From NCBI GenBank assembly GCA_016714795.1, contig JADKCA010000002.1, positions 124,001 through 188,000 on the forward strand: DNA of 64,000 nt. Direction: 5' to 3'. The position numbers and the translations under genes were made by a program. The notes under the pieces were generated by a model. That model was not told the DNA's origin. It did not search any database and saw nothing but the letters and a program-made list of their open reading frames with translations. Below are positions 32,620 through 42,908 of this stretch, piece by piece. Numbering within the stretch: the stretch's first letter is position 1; the number at the start of each line of letters is the position of its first letter. The DNA comes from Sphingomonadales bacterium (GTDB taxonomy: Bacteria > Pseudomonadota > Alphaproteobacteria > Sphingomonadales > Sphingomonadaceae).

Positions 32620-35600
32620 CTACTCCGCCGCCACGTCCGCCGCTGCCAGCCGTTCGGCTTCCAGCTGCTTCAATGCCCTGCGGTAATCCTTCGGCATCAC
32701 CTTCACGAACTTGCCGAGCGCAGCCTGCCAGTCATCCAGCAGGGCGCGGGCGCGCTTGCTGCCGGTGTGGAGCGCGTGACGCTCCAGCAGGATGCGCAGG
32801 CGGTCCTGCGAGTGATAGAGCATGTCGCCCATGCCGAAATCATGCACGTTGGATGCACGTTGTGCCGGGGCGCCGGTGCTGTTTTCAGCTTCCGCGCCAT
32901 CGGCCTCGACCGCTTCGACATCGACCATTGCCATGTTGCAGCGTTCGCGGAAGCGGCCATCCTCGTCATAGACATAGGCCACGCCGCCCGACATGCCGGC
33001 TGCAAAGTTGCGCCCGGTCTTGCCCAGCACAACCACCGTGCCGCCCGTCATATACTCGCAGCCATGATCGCCCGTGCCTTCAACAACGGCAATCGCGCCG
33101 GAGTTGCGGACGGCAAAGCGTTCGCCGGCCACGCCGTTGAAATAGGCTTCACCGGCAATGGCACCATAAAGCACGGTGTTGCCAACGATGATATTCTCCG
33201 TCGGCTCGCGCGTGACATGGCCCGGCTGCTTCACGATGATGCGTCCACCAGACAGGCCCTTGCCGACATAGTCGTTGGCGTCGCCGGTCAGCTCCACCGT
33301 CACGCCATGCGCCAGGAACGCGCCAAAGCTCTGCCCCGCCACGCCGGTGAAGGCGATCTGGATGGTGTTTTCCGGCAGACCGGCATGGCCATATTTCCTG
33401 GCCACTTCGCCAGAGAGCATGGCGCCCGCCGTGCGGTTGAGGCTCTTGATCTCGCTTTCGATGCGGACTGCTTCGCCCCGTTCAAGAGCGGGGGCAGCGG
33501 CGGCGATCAGCTTTTGATCGAGCGCCTTGTCCAGACCATGATCCTGCGTTTCGGTCTGGTGCAGCGGCGCGCCCTTGGTATCGACCGCGTGGAGCAGCTT
33601 GGACAGGTCGATGCCTTGCGCCTTCCAGTGGTGAATCGCCCCGCGCATGTCGAGCCGATCGACGCGACCGGTCATTTCGCTCAGCGTGCGGAAGCCCATT
33701 TCGGCCATGATGGCGCGCAGTTCTTCGGCCACGAAGAAGAAATAGTTGATCACATGCTCGGGCTGGCCGGTGAAGCGCTTGCGCAGCACCGGGTCTTGCG
33801 TGGCAACCCCCACAGGGCAGGTGTTGAGGTGGCATTTGCGCATCATGATGCAGCCTGCCGCAATCAGCGGCGCAGTGGCAAAGCCGAACTCGTCAGCCCC
33901 CAGCAGCGCGCCGATGGCAACGTCTCGGCCCGTGCGCAGCCCGCCATCGACCTGCACAACGATGCGTGACCGCAGATTGTTGAGCAGCAAAGTCTGCTGG
34001 GTTTCGGCGAGACCGATTTCCCAAGGGCTGCCCGCATGTGTCAGCGAGGTGAGCGGAGATGCGCCGGTGCCGCCTTCATAGCCGGAGATGGTCACATGGT
34101 CCGCCCGCGCCTTGGAGACGCCAGCGGCTACCGTGCCGACGCCGACTTCGGACACCAGCTTCACAGAGATGCGCGCGCCGGTGTTGACGTTCTTCAGATC
34201 GTGGATCAGCTGTGCCAGATCCTCGATCGAATAAATGTCATGGTGCGGCGGCGGGGAGATGAGGCCGACGCCGGGCGTGGAATGCCGCGTGGCACCGATG
34301 GTCTTGTCCACCTTGTCACCGGGCAGCTGTCCGCCTTCGCCGGGCTTGGCACCCTGCGCCATCTTGATCTGCACATCGTCCGCATTGACCAGATATTCCG
34401 CCGTCACGCCGAAGCGGCCCGAGGCGACCTGCTTGATGGCCGAACGCATCGAGTCGCCATTGGCCATCGGCGTGAAGCGCTTGGGGTCTTCTCCGCCTTC
34501 GCCAGTGTTGGACTTGCCGCCGATGCGGTTCATCGCCACCGCCAGCGTGGTGTGCGCTTCCCAACTGATCGAGCCATAGCTCATCGCGCCGGTGGCGAAC
34601 CGCTTGACGATCTCGCTTGCGGGTTCGACTTCGGAGATGTCGATCGGCTTGTCCGCCTTTTTCAGCTCCATCAGCCCGCGGATGGTGAGCATCCGGCTGG
34701 CTTGATCGTTGATCGTCTGTGCGAATTCCTTGTATTTTTCGGGCGCATTGCCGCGCACCGCATGCTGGAGTGACGCGATATTGGCGGGCGTCCAGGCATG
34801 GTCTTCGCCCCGGACGCGATAGCCATAGATGCCACCGACATCGAGCATGTTCTTGTAGATCGGGTTGTCGCCATAGGCAGCAGCGTGACGACGCACCGTT
34901 TCTTCCGCCACCTGCCGCAGGCCAACGCCTTCGATGGTGGTTGCGGTGCCCGTGAAATAGGCGTTCACGAATGCGGAAGACAGGCCGACCGCGTCAAAAA
35001 TCTGCGCGCCGCAATAGGATTGATAGGTGGAAATGCCCATCTTGGACATCACCTTCAGCACGCCCTTGCCCACCGCCTTGATATAGTTCTTCTGAACTTC
35101 ATAGGCAGTCAGCGGCAGATTCTGGCGGACGCGAATGTCTTCCAGCGTTTCGAACGCGACATAGGGGTTGACCGCTTCCGCACCATAGCCAGCCAGTGCA
35201 CAGAAATGATGCACTTCGCGCGCTTCGCCGGTTTCCACGACAAGCCCGGTCTGCATCCGCAGGCCCTGACGGACGAGGTGGTGATGGACAGCCGCCGTGG
35301 CGAGCAGGGCCGGCATGGCGATGCGATCCGGCCCCTGTGCGCGGTCGGACAGGATCAGGATGTTCTTGTCCGCCAGCACCGCTTCGGTGGCGGCCCAGCA
35401 CATTTCCTTGATCGCCTGTTCAAGGCCTGCCGCGCCAGGCGCAGCATCCCAGGTGATGTCGATGGTGCCGGTGCGGAATGCGCCGTCGAGCGCGGTTTCG
35501 ACCGAGCGGATCTTGGCAAGATCGGCATTGGTCAGCACCGGCTGATCCACTTCCAGACGCTTGTGCGATCCGGCTTCGCGGCCCAGCAGGTTCGGGCGCG

Positions 35601-37260
35601 GGCCGATCATGGAGACAAGGCTCATGACCAGTTCCTCGCGGATCGGGTCAATCGGCGGGTTGGTGACCTGGGCGAATTTCTGCTTGAAATAATCGTACAA
35701 AAGCCGCGACTTGGAGGAGAGCACGGCAATCGGCGTGTCGGTGCCCATCGAGCCCAGCGGATCGTCTCCGTTCGCGGCCATCGGCTCCAGAAAGCGCGAG
35801 ATATCTTCCTGCGTATAGCCGAACGCCTGCTGGCGATCGAGCAGGGCGGCGCGATCATTGGCGAGCGGCGCTTCGGCCACTTCCACTTCGTCCAGATCCT
35901 TCAGCTTATACTGCGCGGAATCGAGCCATTCGGCGTAAGGATGCGCCTTGGCCAGTTCGGCCTTGATTTCCTCATCCTCGATGATGCGGCCCTGCTCCAT
36001 GTCGATGAGCAGCATCTTGCCCGGCTGGAGCCTCCATTTGCGGACGATATTATCTTCCTTGACCGGCAGCACGCCGCTTTCCGACGCCATGATGACATGA
36101 TCATCATCGGTGACGCAGAAGCGCGCGGGGCGCAGGCCGTTGCGGTCCAGCGTCGCGCCGATCTGGCGACCATCGGTGAAAGCCACGGCGGCAGGGCCGT
36201 CCCACGGTTCCATCAGTGCGGCATGATATTCGTAAAAGGCGCGGCGGTCCTGATCCATCATCGGGTTGCCGGCCCAGGCTTCCGGAATCAGCATCATGAC
36301 GGCGTGCGACAGCGAGTAACCGCCCGCCACCAGCAGTTCGAGTGCGTTATCAAGGCAGGCTGTGTCTGATTGGCCGTGCGGGATGATCGGCCACATCTTG
36401 TCGAGATCCGGCCCCAGAAGGTCCGATTCCATCGTGCGACGGCGCGCGTTCATCCAGTTGACGTTGCCGCGCACCGTGTTGATTTCCCCGTTATGCGCGA
36501 TGAAGCGATAGGGGTGCGCCAGCTTCCAGCTGGGGAAGGTGTTGGTGGAGAAACGCTGGTGAACCAGCGCCAGCGCAGACACGCACAGCGGGTTGCGCAG
36601 ATCATCATAAAAGCTGCCGACCTGACCTGCGAGCAGCAGACCCTTATACACAATGGTGCGCGTAGAGAGCGACGGCAGGTATAATTCTGCCAGCCCCGGC
36701 AGGCCATGCTTTTCGGCAAGCGCGGCCAGCGGGTTCTGTGCCTGCTTGCGGATGGCGAGCAGCTTGCGTTCGAACGCGTCCTGATCCGCACAGCTTTCAC
36801 CGCGCCCGATGAAGAGTTGGCGGATGACGGGCATCTGCTCGATCACCGTCTTGCCAAGGCCTTCCAGCGTGGTCGGCACGTCGCGCCAGCCGAGCACGAT
36901 CTGGCCTTCCTTGTCGATGAAGTCCTCGAAATGTTTCACAGCAAAGTCGCGCGCGGCCTCGTCCTGCGGGAGGAAGCACATGGCGACGGCGTAATCGCCT
37001 TCTTTGGGCAGCGAGACGCCCGCGCCCTTGGCCCAATCGCGGAATAGCGCGTCGGGCATCTGGATGAGGATGCCGGCACCGTCACCCAGCAGCGGGTCTG
37101 CACCCACAGCACCGCGATGGTCCAGATTCAAAAGGATTTGCAGGCCGCGTTTGACGGTTTCGTGCGACTTCGCCCCGCGAATATTGGCAACAAAGCCGAC
37201 GCCACAGGCGTCATGCTCGTTGCGGGAATCGTAGAGGCCTTGATTCTGCGGATAGCCCAT
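32620..37260 (-). CDS. gltB: Glutamate synthase large subunit
   Basis: The 1546-residue alpha subunit forms glutamate from glutamine and 2-oxoglutarate. The class II amidotransferase domain follows a short propeptide with the N-terminal nucleophile Cys19 ([14 protein letters not shown]). The FMN-binding synthase barrel then follows with its 3Fe-4S cysteines ([20 protein letters not shown]) and the C-terminal GXGXG beta-helix ([38 protein letters not shown]). ATG 37260 is preferred; GTG 37269 is the alternative. It is first in the operon with gltD. Confidence 0.96.
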   Translation of the reverse strand: MGYPQNQGLYDSRNEHDACGVGFVANIRGAKSHETVKRGLQILLNLDHRGAVGADPLLGDGAGILIQMPDALFRDWAKGAGVSLPKEGDYAVAMCFLPQDEAARDFAVKHFEDFIDKEGQIVLGWRDVPTTLEGLGKTVIEQMPVIRQLFIGRGESCADQDAFERKLLAIRKQAQNPLAALAEKHGLPGLAELYLPSLSTRTIVYKGLLLAGQVGSFYDDLRNPLCVSALALVHQRFSTNTFPSWKLAHPYRFIAHNGEINTVRGNVNWMNARRRTMESDLLGPDLDKMWPIIPHGQSDTACLDNALELLVAGGYSLSHAVMMLIPEAWAGNPMMDQDRRAFYEYHAALMEPWDGPAAVAFTDGRQIGATLDRNGLRPARFCVTDDDHVIMASESGVLPVKEDNIVRKWRLQPGKMLLIDMEQGRIIEDEEIKAELAKAHPYAEWLDSAQYKLKDLDEVEVAEAPLANDRAALLDRQQAFGYTQEDISRFLEPMAANGDDPLGSMGTDTPIAVLSSKSRLLYDYFKQKFAQVTNPPIDPIREELVMSLVSMIGPRPNLLGREAGSHKRLEVDQPVLTNADLAKIRSVETALDGAFRTGTIDITWDAAPGAAGLEQAIKEMCWAATEAVLADKNILILSDRAQGPDRIAMPALLATAAVHHHLVRQGLRMQTGLVVETGEAREVHHFCALAGYGAEAVNPYVAFETLEDIRVRQNLPLTAYEVQKNYIKAVGKGVLKVMSKMGISTYQSYCGAQIFDAVGLSSAFVNAYFTGTATTIEGVGLRQVAEETVRRHAAAYGDNPIYKNMLDVGGIYGYRVRGEDHAWTPANIASLQHAVRGNAPEKYKEFAQTINDQASRMLTIRGLMELKKADKPIDISEVEPASEIVKRFATGAMSYGSISWEAHTTLAVAMNRIGGKSNTGEGGEDPKRFTPMANGDSMRSAIKQVASGRFGVTAEYLVNADDVQIKMAQGAKPGEGGQLPGDKVDKTIGATRHSTPGVGLISPPPHHDIYSIEDLAQLIHDLKNVNTGARISVKLVSEVGVGTVAAGVSKARADHVTISGYEGGTGASPLTSLTHAGSPWEIGLAETQQTLLLNNLRSRIVVQVDGGLRTGRDVAIGALLGADEFGFATAPLIAAGCIMMRKCHLNTCPVGVATQDPVLRKRFTGQPEHVINYFFFVAEELRAIMAEMGFRTLSEMTGRVDRLDMRGAIHHWKAQGIDLSKLLHAVDTKGAPLHQTETQDHGLDKALDQKLIAAAAPALERGEAVRIESEIKSLNRTAGAMLSGEVARKYGHAGLPENTIQIAFTGVAGQSFGAFLAHGVTVELTGDANDYVGKGLSGGRIIVKQPGHVTREPTENIIVGNTVLYGAIAGEAYFNGVAGERFAVRNSGAIAVVEGTGDHGCEYMTGGTVVVLGKTGRNFAAGMSGGVAYVYDEDGRFRERCNMAMVDVEAVEADGAEAENSTGAPAQRASNVHDFGMGDMLYHSQDRLRILLERHALHTGSKRARALLDDWQAALGKFVKVMPKDYRRALKQLEAERLAAADVAAE

Positions 37261-37269
37261 TTCGCGCAC

Positions 37270-37507
37270 TTTTCCTTCAAACAGTCACACTTCAAGCATC
37301 ATAAGATGATTCGAGCGGCCCCTATAATGAGGAATCGCGCCGATTGAAGCATCAAAAGTTCATCCGCCGTTCATGCCCGGCGAACCGTTGAATCCTCTGC
37401 CTGATCGCAAGGCGGCCTGTGGGTGCATTTTGCACTGGCAACCGCCAAATCGCACCGCTATCGAGCGACATCTGTTTCAAATGAAAACCTGTTGAAGGGA
37501 ATGTTAT
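37270..37507. promoter_or_regulatory. Divergent promoter region of gltB and the SDR gene
   Basis: These 238 bases separate gltB (leftward) from the SDR (rightward). TATAAT occurs at 37323-37328, but no good -35 box lies at the right distance, so I do not assign the promoter. No gene is seen. Confidence 0.35.
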
Positions 37508-38407
37508 ATGACAATCAGCTTTGAAGGCAAGGTCGCTATCGTTACGGGCGCTGGCGGCGGTCTGGGTCGCGAATATGCGCTGGAACTGGCGCGGCGCGGC
37601 GCGAAGGTCGTCGTCAACGATCTGGGCGGCTCGCGCGATGGAACGGGCCATTCGGATGCCGCACTCAAGGTGGTTGAAGAAATCAAGGCGGCAGGCGGTG
37701 AGGCCATGTCCAACGGCGGCAGCGTCACCGAATATGAGCAGATGGTGGAAATGGTGGCCAAGGCCAAGGAAGCCTGGGGCGGCGTCCATGTTCTGATCAA
37801 CAATGCGGGCATCCTGCGGGACAAGAGCTTCGCCAAGATGGACATTGCCGATTTCAACCTGGTTCTCCAGGTGCACCTGATGGGCTCGGCGAATTGTTCC
37901 AAGGCGGTGTGGGACACGATGCGCGAACAGAATTATGGCCGCATCCTGATGACGGCCTCCTCCACTGGCCTGTACGGCAATTTCGGCCAGACCAACTATG
38001 GCGCGGCCAAGCTCGGTCTCGCCGGCTTTACCAAGTCGCTTTATCTGGAAGGCGCCAAGAACAACATCAAGGTGAACACGCTGGCTCCGCTCGCCGGCAC
38101 GCGCATGACGTCTGACATCATGCCCGAAGAAGCCTTCAAGGCGTTCGATCCGGTCAATGTGGTGCCTGCCGCGTTGTTCCTCGTTTCCGAAGATGCCCCT
38201 GCCAACGTCATCATGGGCGCAGGCGGCGGCTTCTTCCACACCGCCAACGTCACGATGACGCGTGGTGTGGCGCTGCATGGCGATGACCGTACGCCGGAAG
38301 GCGTGGCAGCCAACTTCGCCGCGATCAGCGACCGCACCGGGGAGACTGTGCCGCAGTCGGGCTCCGAACAATCCATGGCGGCTTACGCCCGCCTGTCAGG
38401 GAACTGA
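37508..38407 (+). CDS. SDR of the multifunctional-enzyme 2 (3-hydroxyacyl-CoA dehydrogenase) type
   Basis: The 299-residue protein begins MTISFEGKVAIVTGAGGGLGREYALELARRGAKVVVNDLGG. This is typical of the dehydrogenase domain of peroxisomal MFE-2 / 17-beta-hydroxysteroid dehydrogenase 4 and its bacterial relatives. NNAGILRDKSF and the catalytic YGAAK are present, and the C-terminal extension matches that class. It likely oxidises a 3-hydroxyacyl-CoA. It is followed after three bases by a nitronate monooxygenase-like gene, a pairing that suggests a degradative operon. Confidence 0.9.
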   Translation: MTISFEGKVAIVTGAGGGLGREYALELARRGAKVVVNDLGGSRDGTGHSDAALKVVEEIKAAGGEAMSNGGSVTEYEQMVEMVAKAKEAWGGVHVLINNAGILRDKSFAKMDIADFNLVLQVHLMGSANCSKAVWDTMREQNYGRILMTASSTGLYGNFGQTNYGAAKLGLAGFTKSLYLEGAKNNIKVNTLAPLAGTRMTSDIMPEEAFKAFDPVNVVPAALFLVSEDAPANVIMGAGGGFFHTANVTMTRGVALHGDDRTPEGVAANFAAISDRTGETVPQSGSEQSMAAYARLSGN

Positions 38408-38410
38408 GCC

Positions 38411-39550
38411 ATGGCCAACCCGCTTTGTGATCGCCTGGGGATTGAATTTCCCCTTTTTGCTTTCTCTCACTGTCGTGACGTGGTGGCGGCGGTCAGCAAG
38501 GCGGGGGGCTTTGGGGTGTTGGGGGCAACCGCCTTCAACCCTGAACAGCTCGAACAGGAACTCGCCTGGATCGACGCGCATGTCGATGGCAAGCCCTATG
38601 GCGTGGACGTGCTGATTCCGGAGAATCTCTCGGTCAAGCATGAGAAGGATCTCACGTCCAAGAAGCTCGCCGAGCGCATTCCGCAGGCGCACAAGGACTA
38701 TGTGAACGACCTGCTGGCGAAGCATGGCGTGGCCGCTGCCGGAACCCATGCGCGTGAGGATGATGAGGACGCGCCGCCGCCCTTCTGGCCCGAAGAGGCG
38801 ATGGAGCTGCTGCGCGTGGCCTTCAACCACCCGGTCAAGATGATCGTCAACGCGCTGGGTGCGCCGCCGCCGGAAATGGTGGCGATGGGACGCGAACATG
38901 GCGTGCCAGTCGGCGCACTTGCGGGAGCCAAGGAACACGCCATCCGTCTCGCCGAAGCGGGCTGCGACGTGATCGTGGCGCAAGGCGGCGAAGCGGGCGG
39001 CCATTGCGGCGAAGTCGCCACCATCGTGCTGATCCCCGAAGTTGTCCGCGCGCTCAAGAAGGCGGGCTATGATATACCGGTTCTGGCCGCAGGCGGCATC
39101 ATGACCGGTGAGCAAATGGCCGCGTGCATGGCGATGGGTGCGGCAGGCGCATGGACCGGTTCGGTCTGGCTTGCCACCACCGAAAGCGAAACCAGCCCGA
39201 TCTTCCGCGAGAAGATGGTGGAAGCGCGCAGCCGCGATACTGTGCGCTCCAAGGGCCGCACCGGCAAATATTCGCGTCAGCTCAAATCGGCATGGACAGA
39301 CGCGTGGGAAAATCCTGAAGGCCCCGGCGCGCTGCCGATGCCGATGCAATCGCTGATTGCAGAGCCGGCCATCCGTCAGGCCACCAAATCAGCCGAAGGC
39401 GGCAATGCCGCCGCGCGCCCGCTCGTCACCTATTTCGTCGGTCAGGGTGTGGGGATGGTGGAAGCCGTCACCTCGGCCCGTTCCGTGGTGCAGAGCTTCA
39501 TGGAGGATTATGCGGAGGCGGTTGAGCGGCTGAACGGGTCGATCGGGTGA
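38411..39550 (+). CDS. Nitronate monooxygenase / 2-nitropropane dioxygenase-like flavoprotein
   Basis: The 379-residue FMN barrel has the NMO family signature AQGGEAGGHCGEVATIVLIPEVV and the phosphate-binding AAGGIMTGEQMAACMAMGAAG. Members include true nitronate monooxygenases and enoyl reductases of lipid pathways. The C-terminal 90 residues carry an extension rich in charged and Gly/Ala residues. It is three bases behind the MFE-2-like SDR, so a role in acyl-CoA or lipid catabolism is as likely as nitronate detoxification. Confidence 0.85.
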   Translation: MANPLCDRLGIEFPLFAFSHCRDVVAAVSKAGGFGVLGATAFNPEQLEQELAWIDAHVDGKPYGVDVLIPENLSVKHEKDLTSKKLAERIPQAHKDYVNDLLAKHGVAAAGTHAREDDEDAPPPFWPEEAMELLRVAFNHPVKMIVNALGAPPPEMVAMGREHGVPVGALAGAKEHAIRLAEAGCDVIVAQGGEAGGHCGEVATIVLIPEVVRALKKAGYDIPVLAAGGIMTGEQMAACMAMGAAGAWTGSVWLATTESETSPIFREKMVEARSRDTVRSKGRTGKYSRQLKSAWTDAWENPEGPGALPMPMQSLIAEPAIRQATKSAEGGNAAARPLVTYFVGQGVGMVEAVTSARSVVQSFMEDYAEAVERLNGSIG

Positions 39551-39560
39551 AGATGGACTC

Positions 39561-39643
39561 CGCCGTCCCGAGCTTGTCGAAGGACCGTTCTTCACTTTGG
39601 CACGCGTTCTAAAAACAGTCCTGCGACAAGCTCAGGACGGCGG
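39561..39643. repeat. Inverted pair of CCGTCC-AGCTTGTCGA repeats
   Basis: CGCCGTCCCGAGCTTGTCGA (39561-39580) and its inverted copy TGCGACAAGCTCAGGACGGCG (39622-39642) face each other in the gap before the serine hydrolase. This is the same family as 30914-31002. Confidence 0.75.
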
Positions 39644-39683
39644 TGTTCAGGCAAAAAAGAGAACCAAACCAAGGAGAGAGACA

Positions 39684-40790
39684 ATGTCATTGCCCGGTAT
39701 CGTAAAACTGTCCGGCACAGCGGATGGCGTGAAGACGCTGGAGGCCAGCGGCCTGTCCAACATCGAGAACGGCACGGCGATGGCCCCCGATGCCTTGTTC
39801 CAGATCGCGTCCATGACCAAGGCCATCACCAGTGTCGCGGCGCTCCGGTTGGTCGAAGCGGGCAAGCTTTCGCTCCACGACCCGATCCGTGACGTTCTGC
39901 CCGAACTGGCGGAACTTCGCGTTCTCTCCGGCTTTGGCGATGATGGAAAGCCCATGTTCGCGCCCGCCAGCACGCCCGTGACACTGGCCCATCTGCTCAC
40001 CCACACGGCGGGTTTCGGCTATGAATTCATGAGCGCGGAATTGAACACGGCGCTGGGTGATGATCGCGGGGCACCCGGCACGCTGGCTTCGCTCAACACG
40101 CCTTTGCTGTTCGAACCCGGCACGCAATGGGAATATGGCATCAGCACCGATTGGGCTGGCCGCGCGGTCGAAGCCGCTACTGGCCAGACGCTGGGGGCGG
40201 TCGTCGCAGAACTGGTCACTGGCCCGCTTGGCATGGTCGATACGACCTTTCAGCCGACCGACGCACAGCGCGCGCGGGGGGCCTCGCTTTATGCCCGCGA
40301 TGAAGCGGGTGCGCTGATGCCGATGCCGCTTGATTTCGGCGGCGGCAGGAATGCCGAATTCGAACCCGGCGGTGCTGGCCTGTGGAGCAGCGCGGAGGAC
40401 TATTTCCGCTTTCTCCAGCTCATCCTCAATCAGGGCGTGCACAAGGGAGAGCGGTTGCTGTCCGAAGAGACGATGCGCCTGCTCACCAGCAATCAGATCG
40501 GCAGTTTGCGTGCCGGAGCCATGGGTTCCATCATGCCGATGATGGCGCACCCCTATGATCCCTTCCCCGGCATGGATTGCGGCTGGAGCATGGCGTTCCT
40601 GATCAACAAGGAGGTCGGCCCCTATGGCCGGTCGGCGGGCAGTCTCGCCTGGGCGGGCATTGCCAATTGCCATTATTTCATCGATCTGGCGCGCGGTCGG
40701 GCGGCGATCATGCTGATGCAATTGCTGCCCTTTGGCGATCCCGAAGCGCTGGATGCGTTCCGCGCGTTTGAACAGGGCGTGTCGGCCTGA
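39684..40790 (+). CDS. Serine hydrolase, class C beta-lactamase/esterase family
   Basis: The 368-residue protein has the SxxK catalytic motif S43-MT-K46 (LFQIASMTKAITSVAAL), a HTAGFGYEF loop and a Tyr in WEYGIS that fits the YxN/YxS position of esterases of this family. No signal peptide is seen, which favours an intracellular esterase or transesterase over a secreted beta-lactamase. AAGGAGAGAG precedes ATG 39684; the upstream ATG at 39597 lies in a repeat. It follows the SDR/NMO pair and may be co-transcribed. Confidence 0.88.
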   Translation: MSLPGIVKLSGTADGVKTLEASGLSNIENGTAMAPDALFQIASMTKAITSVAALRLVEAGKLSLHDPIRDVLPELAELRVLSGFGDDGKPMFAPASTPVTLAHLLTHTAGFGYEFMSAELNTALGDDRGAPGTLASLNTPLLFEPGTQWEYGISTDWAGRAVEAATGQTLGAVVAELVTGPLGMVDTTFQPTDAQRARGASLYARDEAGALMPMPLDFGGGRNAEFEPGGAGLWSSAEDYFRFLQLILNQGVHKGERLLSEETMRLLTSNQIGSLRAGAMGSIMPMMAHPYDPFPGMDCGWSMAFLINKEVGPYGRSAGSLAWAGIANCHYFIDLARGRAAIMLMQLLPFGDPEALDAFRAFEQGVSA

Positions 40791-40794
40791 TTGC

Positions 40795-40816
40795 TGTATT
40801 GCATATATAATACAGT
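40795..40816. promoter_or_regulatory. Palindrome CTGTATT-N8-AATACAG over a -10-like TATAAT
   Basis: Perfect 7-bp arms with an 8-base AT-rich spacer start five bases after the hydrolase stop codon. TATAAT at 40807-40812 lies within it, 40 bases before the membrane-protein start codon. It looks like an operator covering the -10 box, of a shape seen with GntR- or TetR-type dimers. Confidence 0.5.
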
Positions 40817-40852
40817 TGTGGCAGTCTCCACCCAGTTGGAGGAGAAACCGCC

Positions 40853-41890
40853 ATGTACAGTGAAGCCGATCTGGAATCCGCCATTGCGTCCGGGGCGCTG
40901 ACCGCCGAAGCGGCAGACGCCTTGCGCGCGCACGTCGCCGGGCTTCGGTCCGCACCCGCCGTGGATGAAGAGCATTTCCGGCTGATCACCGGCTTCAATG
41001 ATATTTTTGTCTCCATCGCCGGAATCCTGGTGAAGGTCGGGCTGGGCTGGTCGGGCGGCAGCGTCTCTCCGTTCGTCGGCGCGGCGCTGGTAGCCGCGGC
41101 GGCATGGGGCATGGCCGAATATTTCACACGGCAGCGGCGCATGGCGCTCCCCTCCATCCTGTTTCTGCTGGCCTTTGTCGGCAGTTCCTTTGCGCTGTTT
41201 TTGACAGGGGTTGGCGAAGCAGCAATGTCTAACGCGGCAGACAACACCAAGGCGCTGATCTTTGCCGGTGGCGCTGCCTTTGCCGGGGCGGCCGCGCTGC
41301 TCCATTGGCGGCGCTTCAAGGTTCCGGTCACCGTCGCGGCGGGAGCGGGGGCATTGGTCGGCATGGCCTTTTCGCTGGTGCTGGCGGCTGTCCCCGCGCT
41401 GGAAGATCATCTCAACCCGCTAATCTTCGTTGCGGGGCTGGGTGTGTTCGTGCTTGCCATGCGCTGGGACATGTCGGACCGGGATCGCAAGACGCGGCGT
41501 TCGGATGTCGCCTTCTGGCTGCATCTGCTGGCCGCGCCGCTGATCGTCCACCCCGCCTTCATGCTGCTGGGTGATGCAACCGGCGACGATGCAGTGGGCA
41601 AAGGCTTGCTGGTGCTGGCCATCTATGTCGTGCTCGCAGCGGTTGCGTTGCTGGTGGACCGGCGCGCGATCATGGTCTCTTCGCTGGCTTATGTGCTGGC
41701 GGCCATTGGCGGGTTGTTCAAGGAATTGGGCGCAATCAGCCTCAACGTCGCGATCACGGCGCTGATCATTGGCGGCAGCCTGTTGCTGCTCTCCGTCTTC
41801 TGGCACAACATCCGCGCGCGGATCGTGGCGCTGGCTCCGGATGGCATCGTCGGCATGGTGCCGCCGGTGAACCGCATCGCGACCGCCTGA
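40853..41890 (+). CDS. Polytopic membrane protein (DUF2157-like), unknown function
   Basis: The 345-residue protein has a soluble N terminus of about 45 residues (MYSEADLESAIASGALTAEAADALRAHV) followed by about nine to ten hydrophobic helices. The pattern resembles DUF2157-type membrane proteins. No catalytic motif is visible. GTTGGAGGAG precedes the ATG. The palindrome over a -10-like box just upstream indicates its own regulated promoter. Confidence 0.72.
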   Translation: MYSEADLESAIASGALTAEAADALRAHVAGLRSAPAVDEEHFRLITGFNDIFVSIAGILVKVGLGWSGGSVSPFVGAALVAAAAWGMAEYFTRQRRMALPSILFLLAFVGSSFALFLTGVGEAAMSNAADNTKALIFAGGAAFAGAAALLHWRRFKVPVTVAAGAGALVGMAFSLVLAAVPALEDHLNPLIFVAGLGVFVLAMRWDMSDRDRKTRRSDVAFWLHLLAAPLIVHPAFMLLGDATGDDAVGKGLLVLAIYVVLAAVALLVDRRAIMVSSLAYVLAAIGGLFKELGAISLNVAITALIIGGSLLLLSVFWHNIRARIVALAPDGIVGMVPPVNRIATA

Positions 41891-41962
41891 ATCCCCTTCC
41901 CCTTGCCGCACCAGCCGGTTAAGGAGCCCGCGTTTCCATTCAGCACGGGGCGCGGGCACATC

Positions 41963-42898
41963 ATGAAACTCATCACCGGCAATTCTAACGGACCTCTGGC
42001 AAAAGCGATTGCCGATTATCTGGAAATGCCGCTGACTGCCGCCAGCGTCCGTCGCTTTGCGGATGAAGAAGTGTTCGTGGAAATTCAGGAAAATGTGCGC
42101 GGCGAGGATGTGTTCGTCATCCAGTCCACCAGCTTTCCCGCCAATGACAATCTGATGGAATTGCTGATCATCATCGATGCGCTGCGCCGCTCCTCGGCCC
42201 GGCGCATCACGGCGGTGGTGCCCTATTTCGGCTATGCCCGGCAAGATCGCAAACCCGGCCCGCGCACGCCGATTTCCGCCAAGCTGGTGGCCAATCTGAT
42301 CACCACGGCGGGCGCGAACCGCGTGCTCTCGGTTGATCTCCACGCCGGTCAGATTCAGGGCTTTTTCGATATTCCCACCGACAATCTCTATGGCGCTCCG
42401 GTGATGGCGGCGGATATTATCGCGCGTCACGGAGACAAGAATATCATGGTCGTCTCGCCAGACGTGGGCGGCGTGGTCCGCGCGCGCGCGCTCGCCAAAC
42501 GGCTCGATAACGCCCCGCTCGCCATTGTCGACAAGCGCCGCGAACGCGCGGGCGAATCCGAAGTGATGAACATCATCGGTGATGTCGAAGGCCGCTTCTG
42601 CATCCTGATTGATGACATTGTCGATTCGGCAGGCACTTTGTGCAACGCGGCAGCCGCGCTCAAGGCGTCCGGTGCGTCGGATGTCGTCGCCTATTGCACG
42701 CATGGCGTCCTTTCCGGCGGGGCGATTGCCCGTGTCGAAGCGTCTGAACTGCGCAAGCTGGTCGTCACCGATTCGATCATCGCGCCCGAAACCGCGAAGG
42801 ACGCCAAGAAGGTCCGCCAGCTCACCATTGCCCCGCTGCTGGGTGAAGCGATCAAGCGCATCGCAGACGAAAGCTCGGTCTCCTCGCTGTTCGATTGA
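41963..42898 (+). CDS. prs: Ribose-phosphate pyrophosphokinase
   Basis: The 311-residue enzyme makes PRPP from ribose 5-phosphate and ATP for nucleotide, His and Trp synthesis. The flexible-loop motif [19 protein letters not shown], the [11 protein letters not shown] segment and the PRPP loop [14 protein letters not shown] are intact. ATG 41963 is used because MKLITGNSN is the conserved beginning. Length and motifs are those of class I PRPP synthetase. The next gene begins 10 bases downstream. Confidence 0.95.
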   Translation: MKLITGNSNGPLAKAIADYLEMPLTAASVRRFADEEVFVEIQENVRGEDVFVIQSTSFPANDNLMELLIIIDALRRSSARRITAVVPYFGYARQDRKPGPRTPISAKLVANLITTAGANRVLSVDLHAGQIQGFFDIPTDNLYGAPVMAADIIARHGDKNIMVVSPDVGGVVRARALAKRLDNAPLAIVDKRRERAGESEVMNIIGDVEGRFCILIDDIVDSAGTLCNAAAALKASGASDVVAYCTHGVLSGGAIARVEASELRKLVVTDSIIAPETAKDAKKVRQLTIAPLLGEAIKRIADESSVSSLFD

Positions 42899-42908
42899 GG
42901 ATCGGGCG

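Noticed and set aside
34798..36369. 523-codon frame antisense to gltB
   Set aside because: Glutamate synthase is complete and unmistakable on the minus strand.
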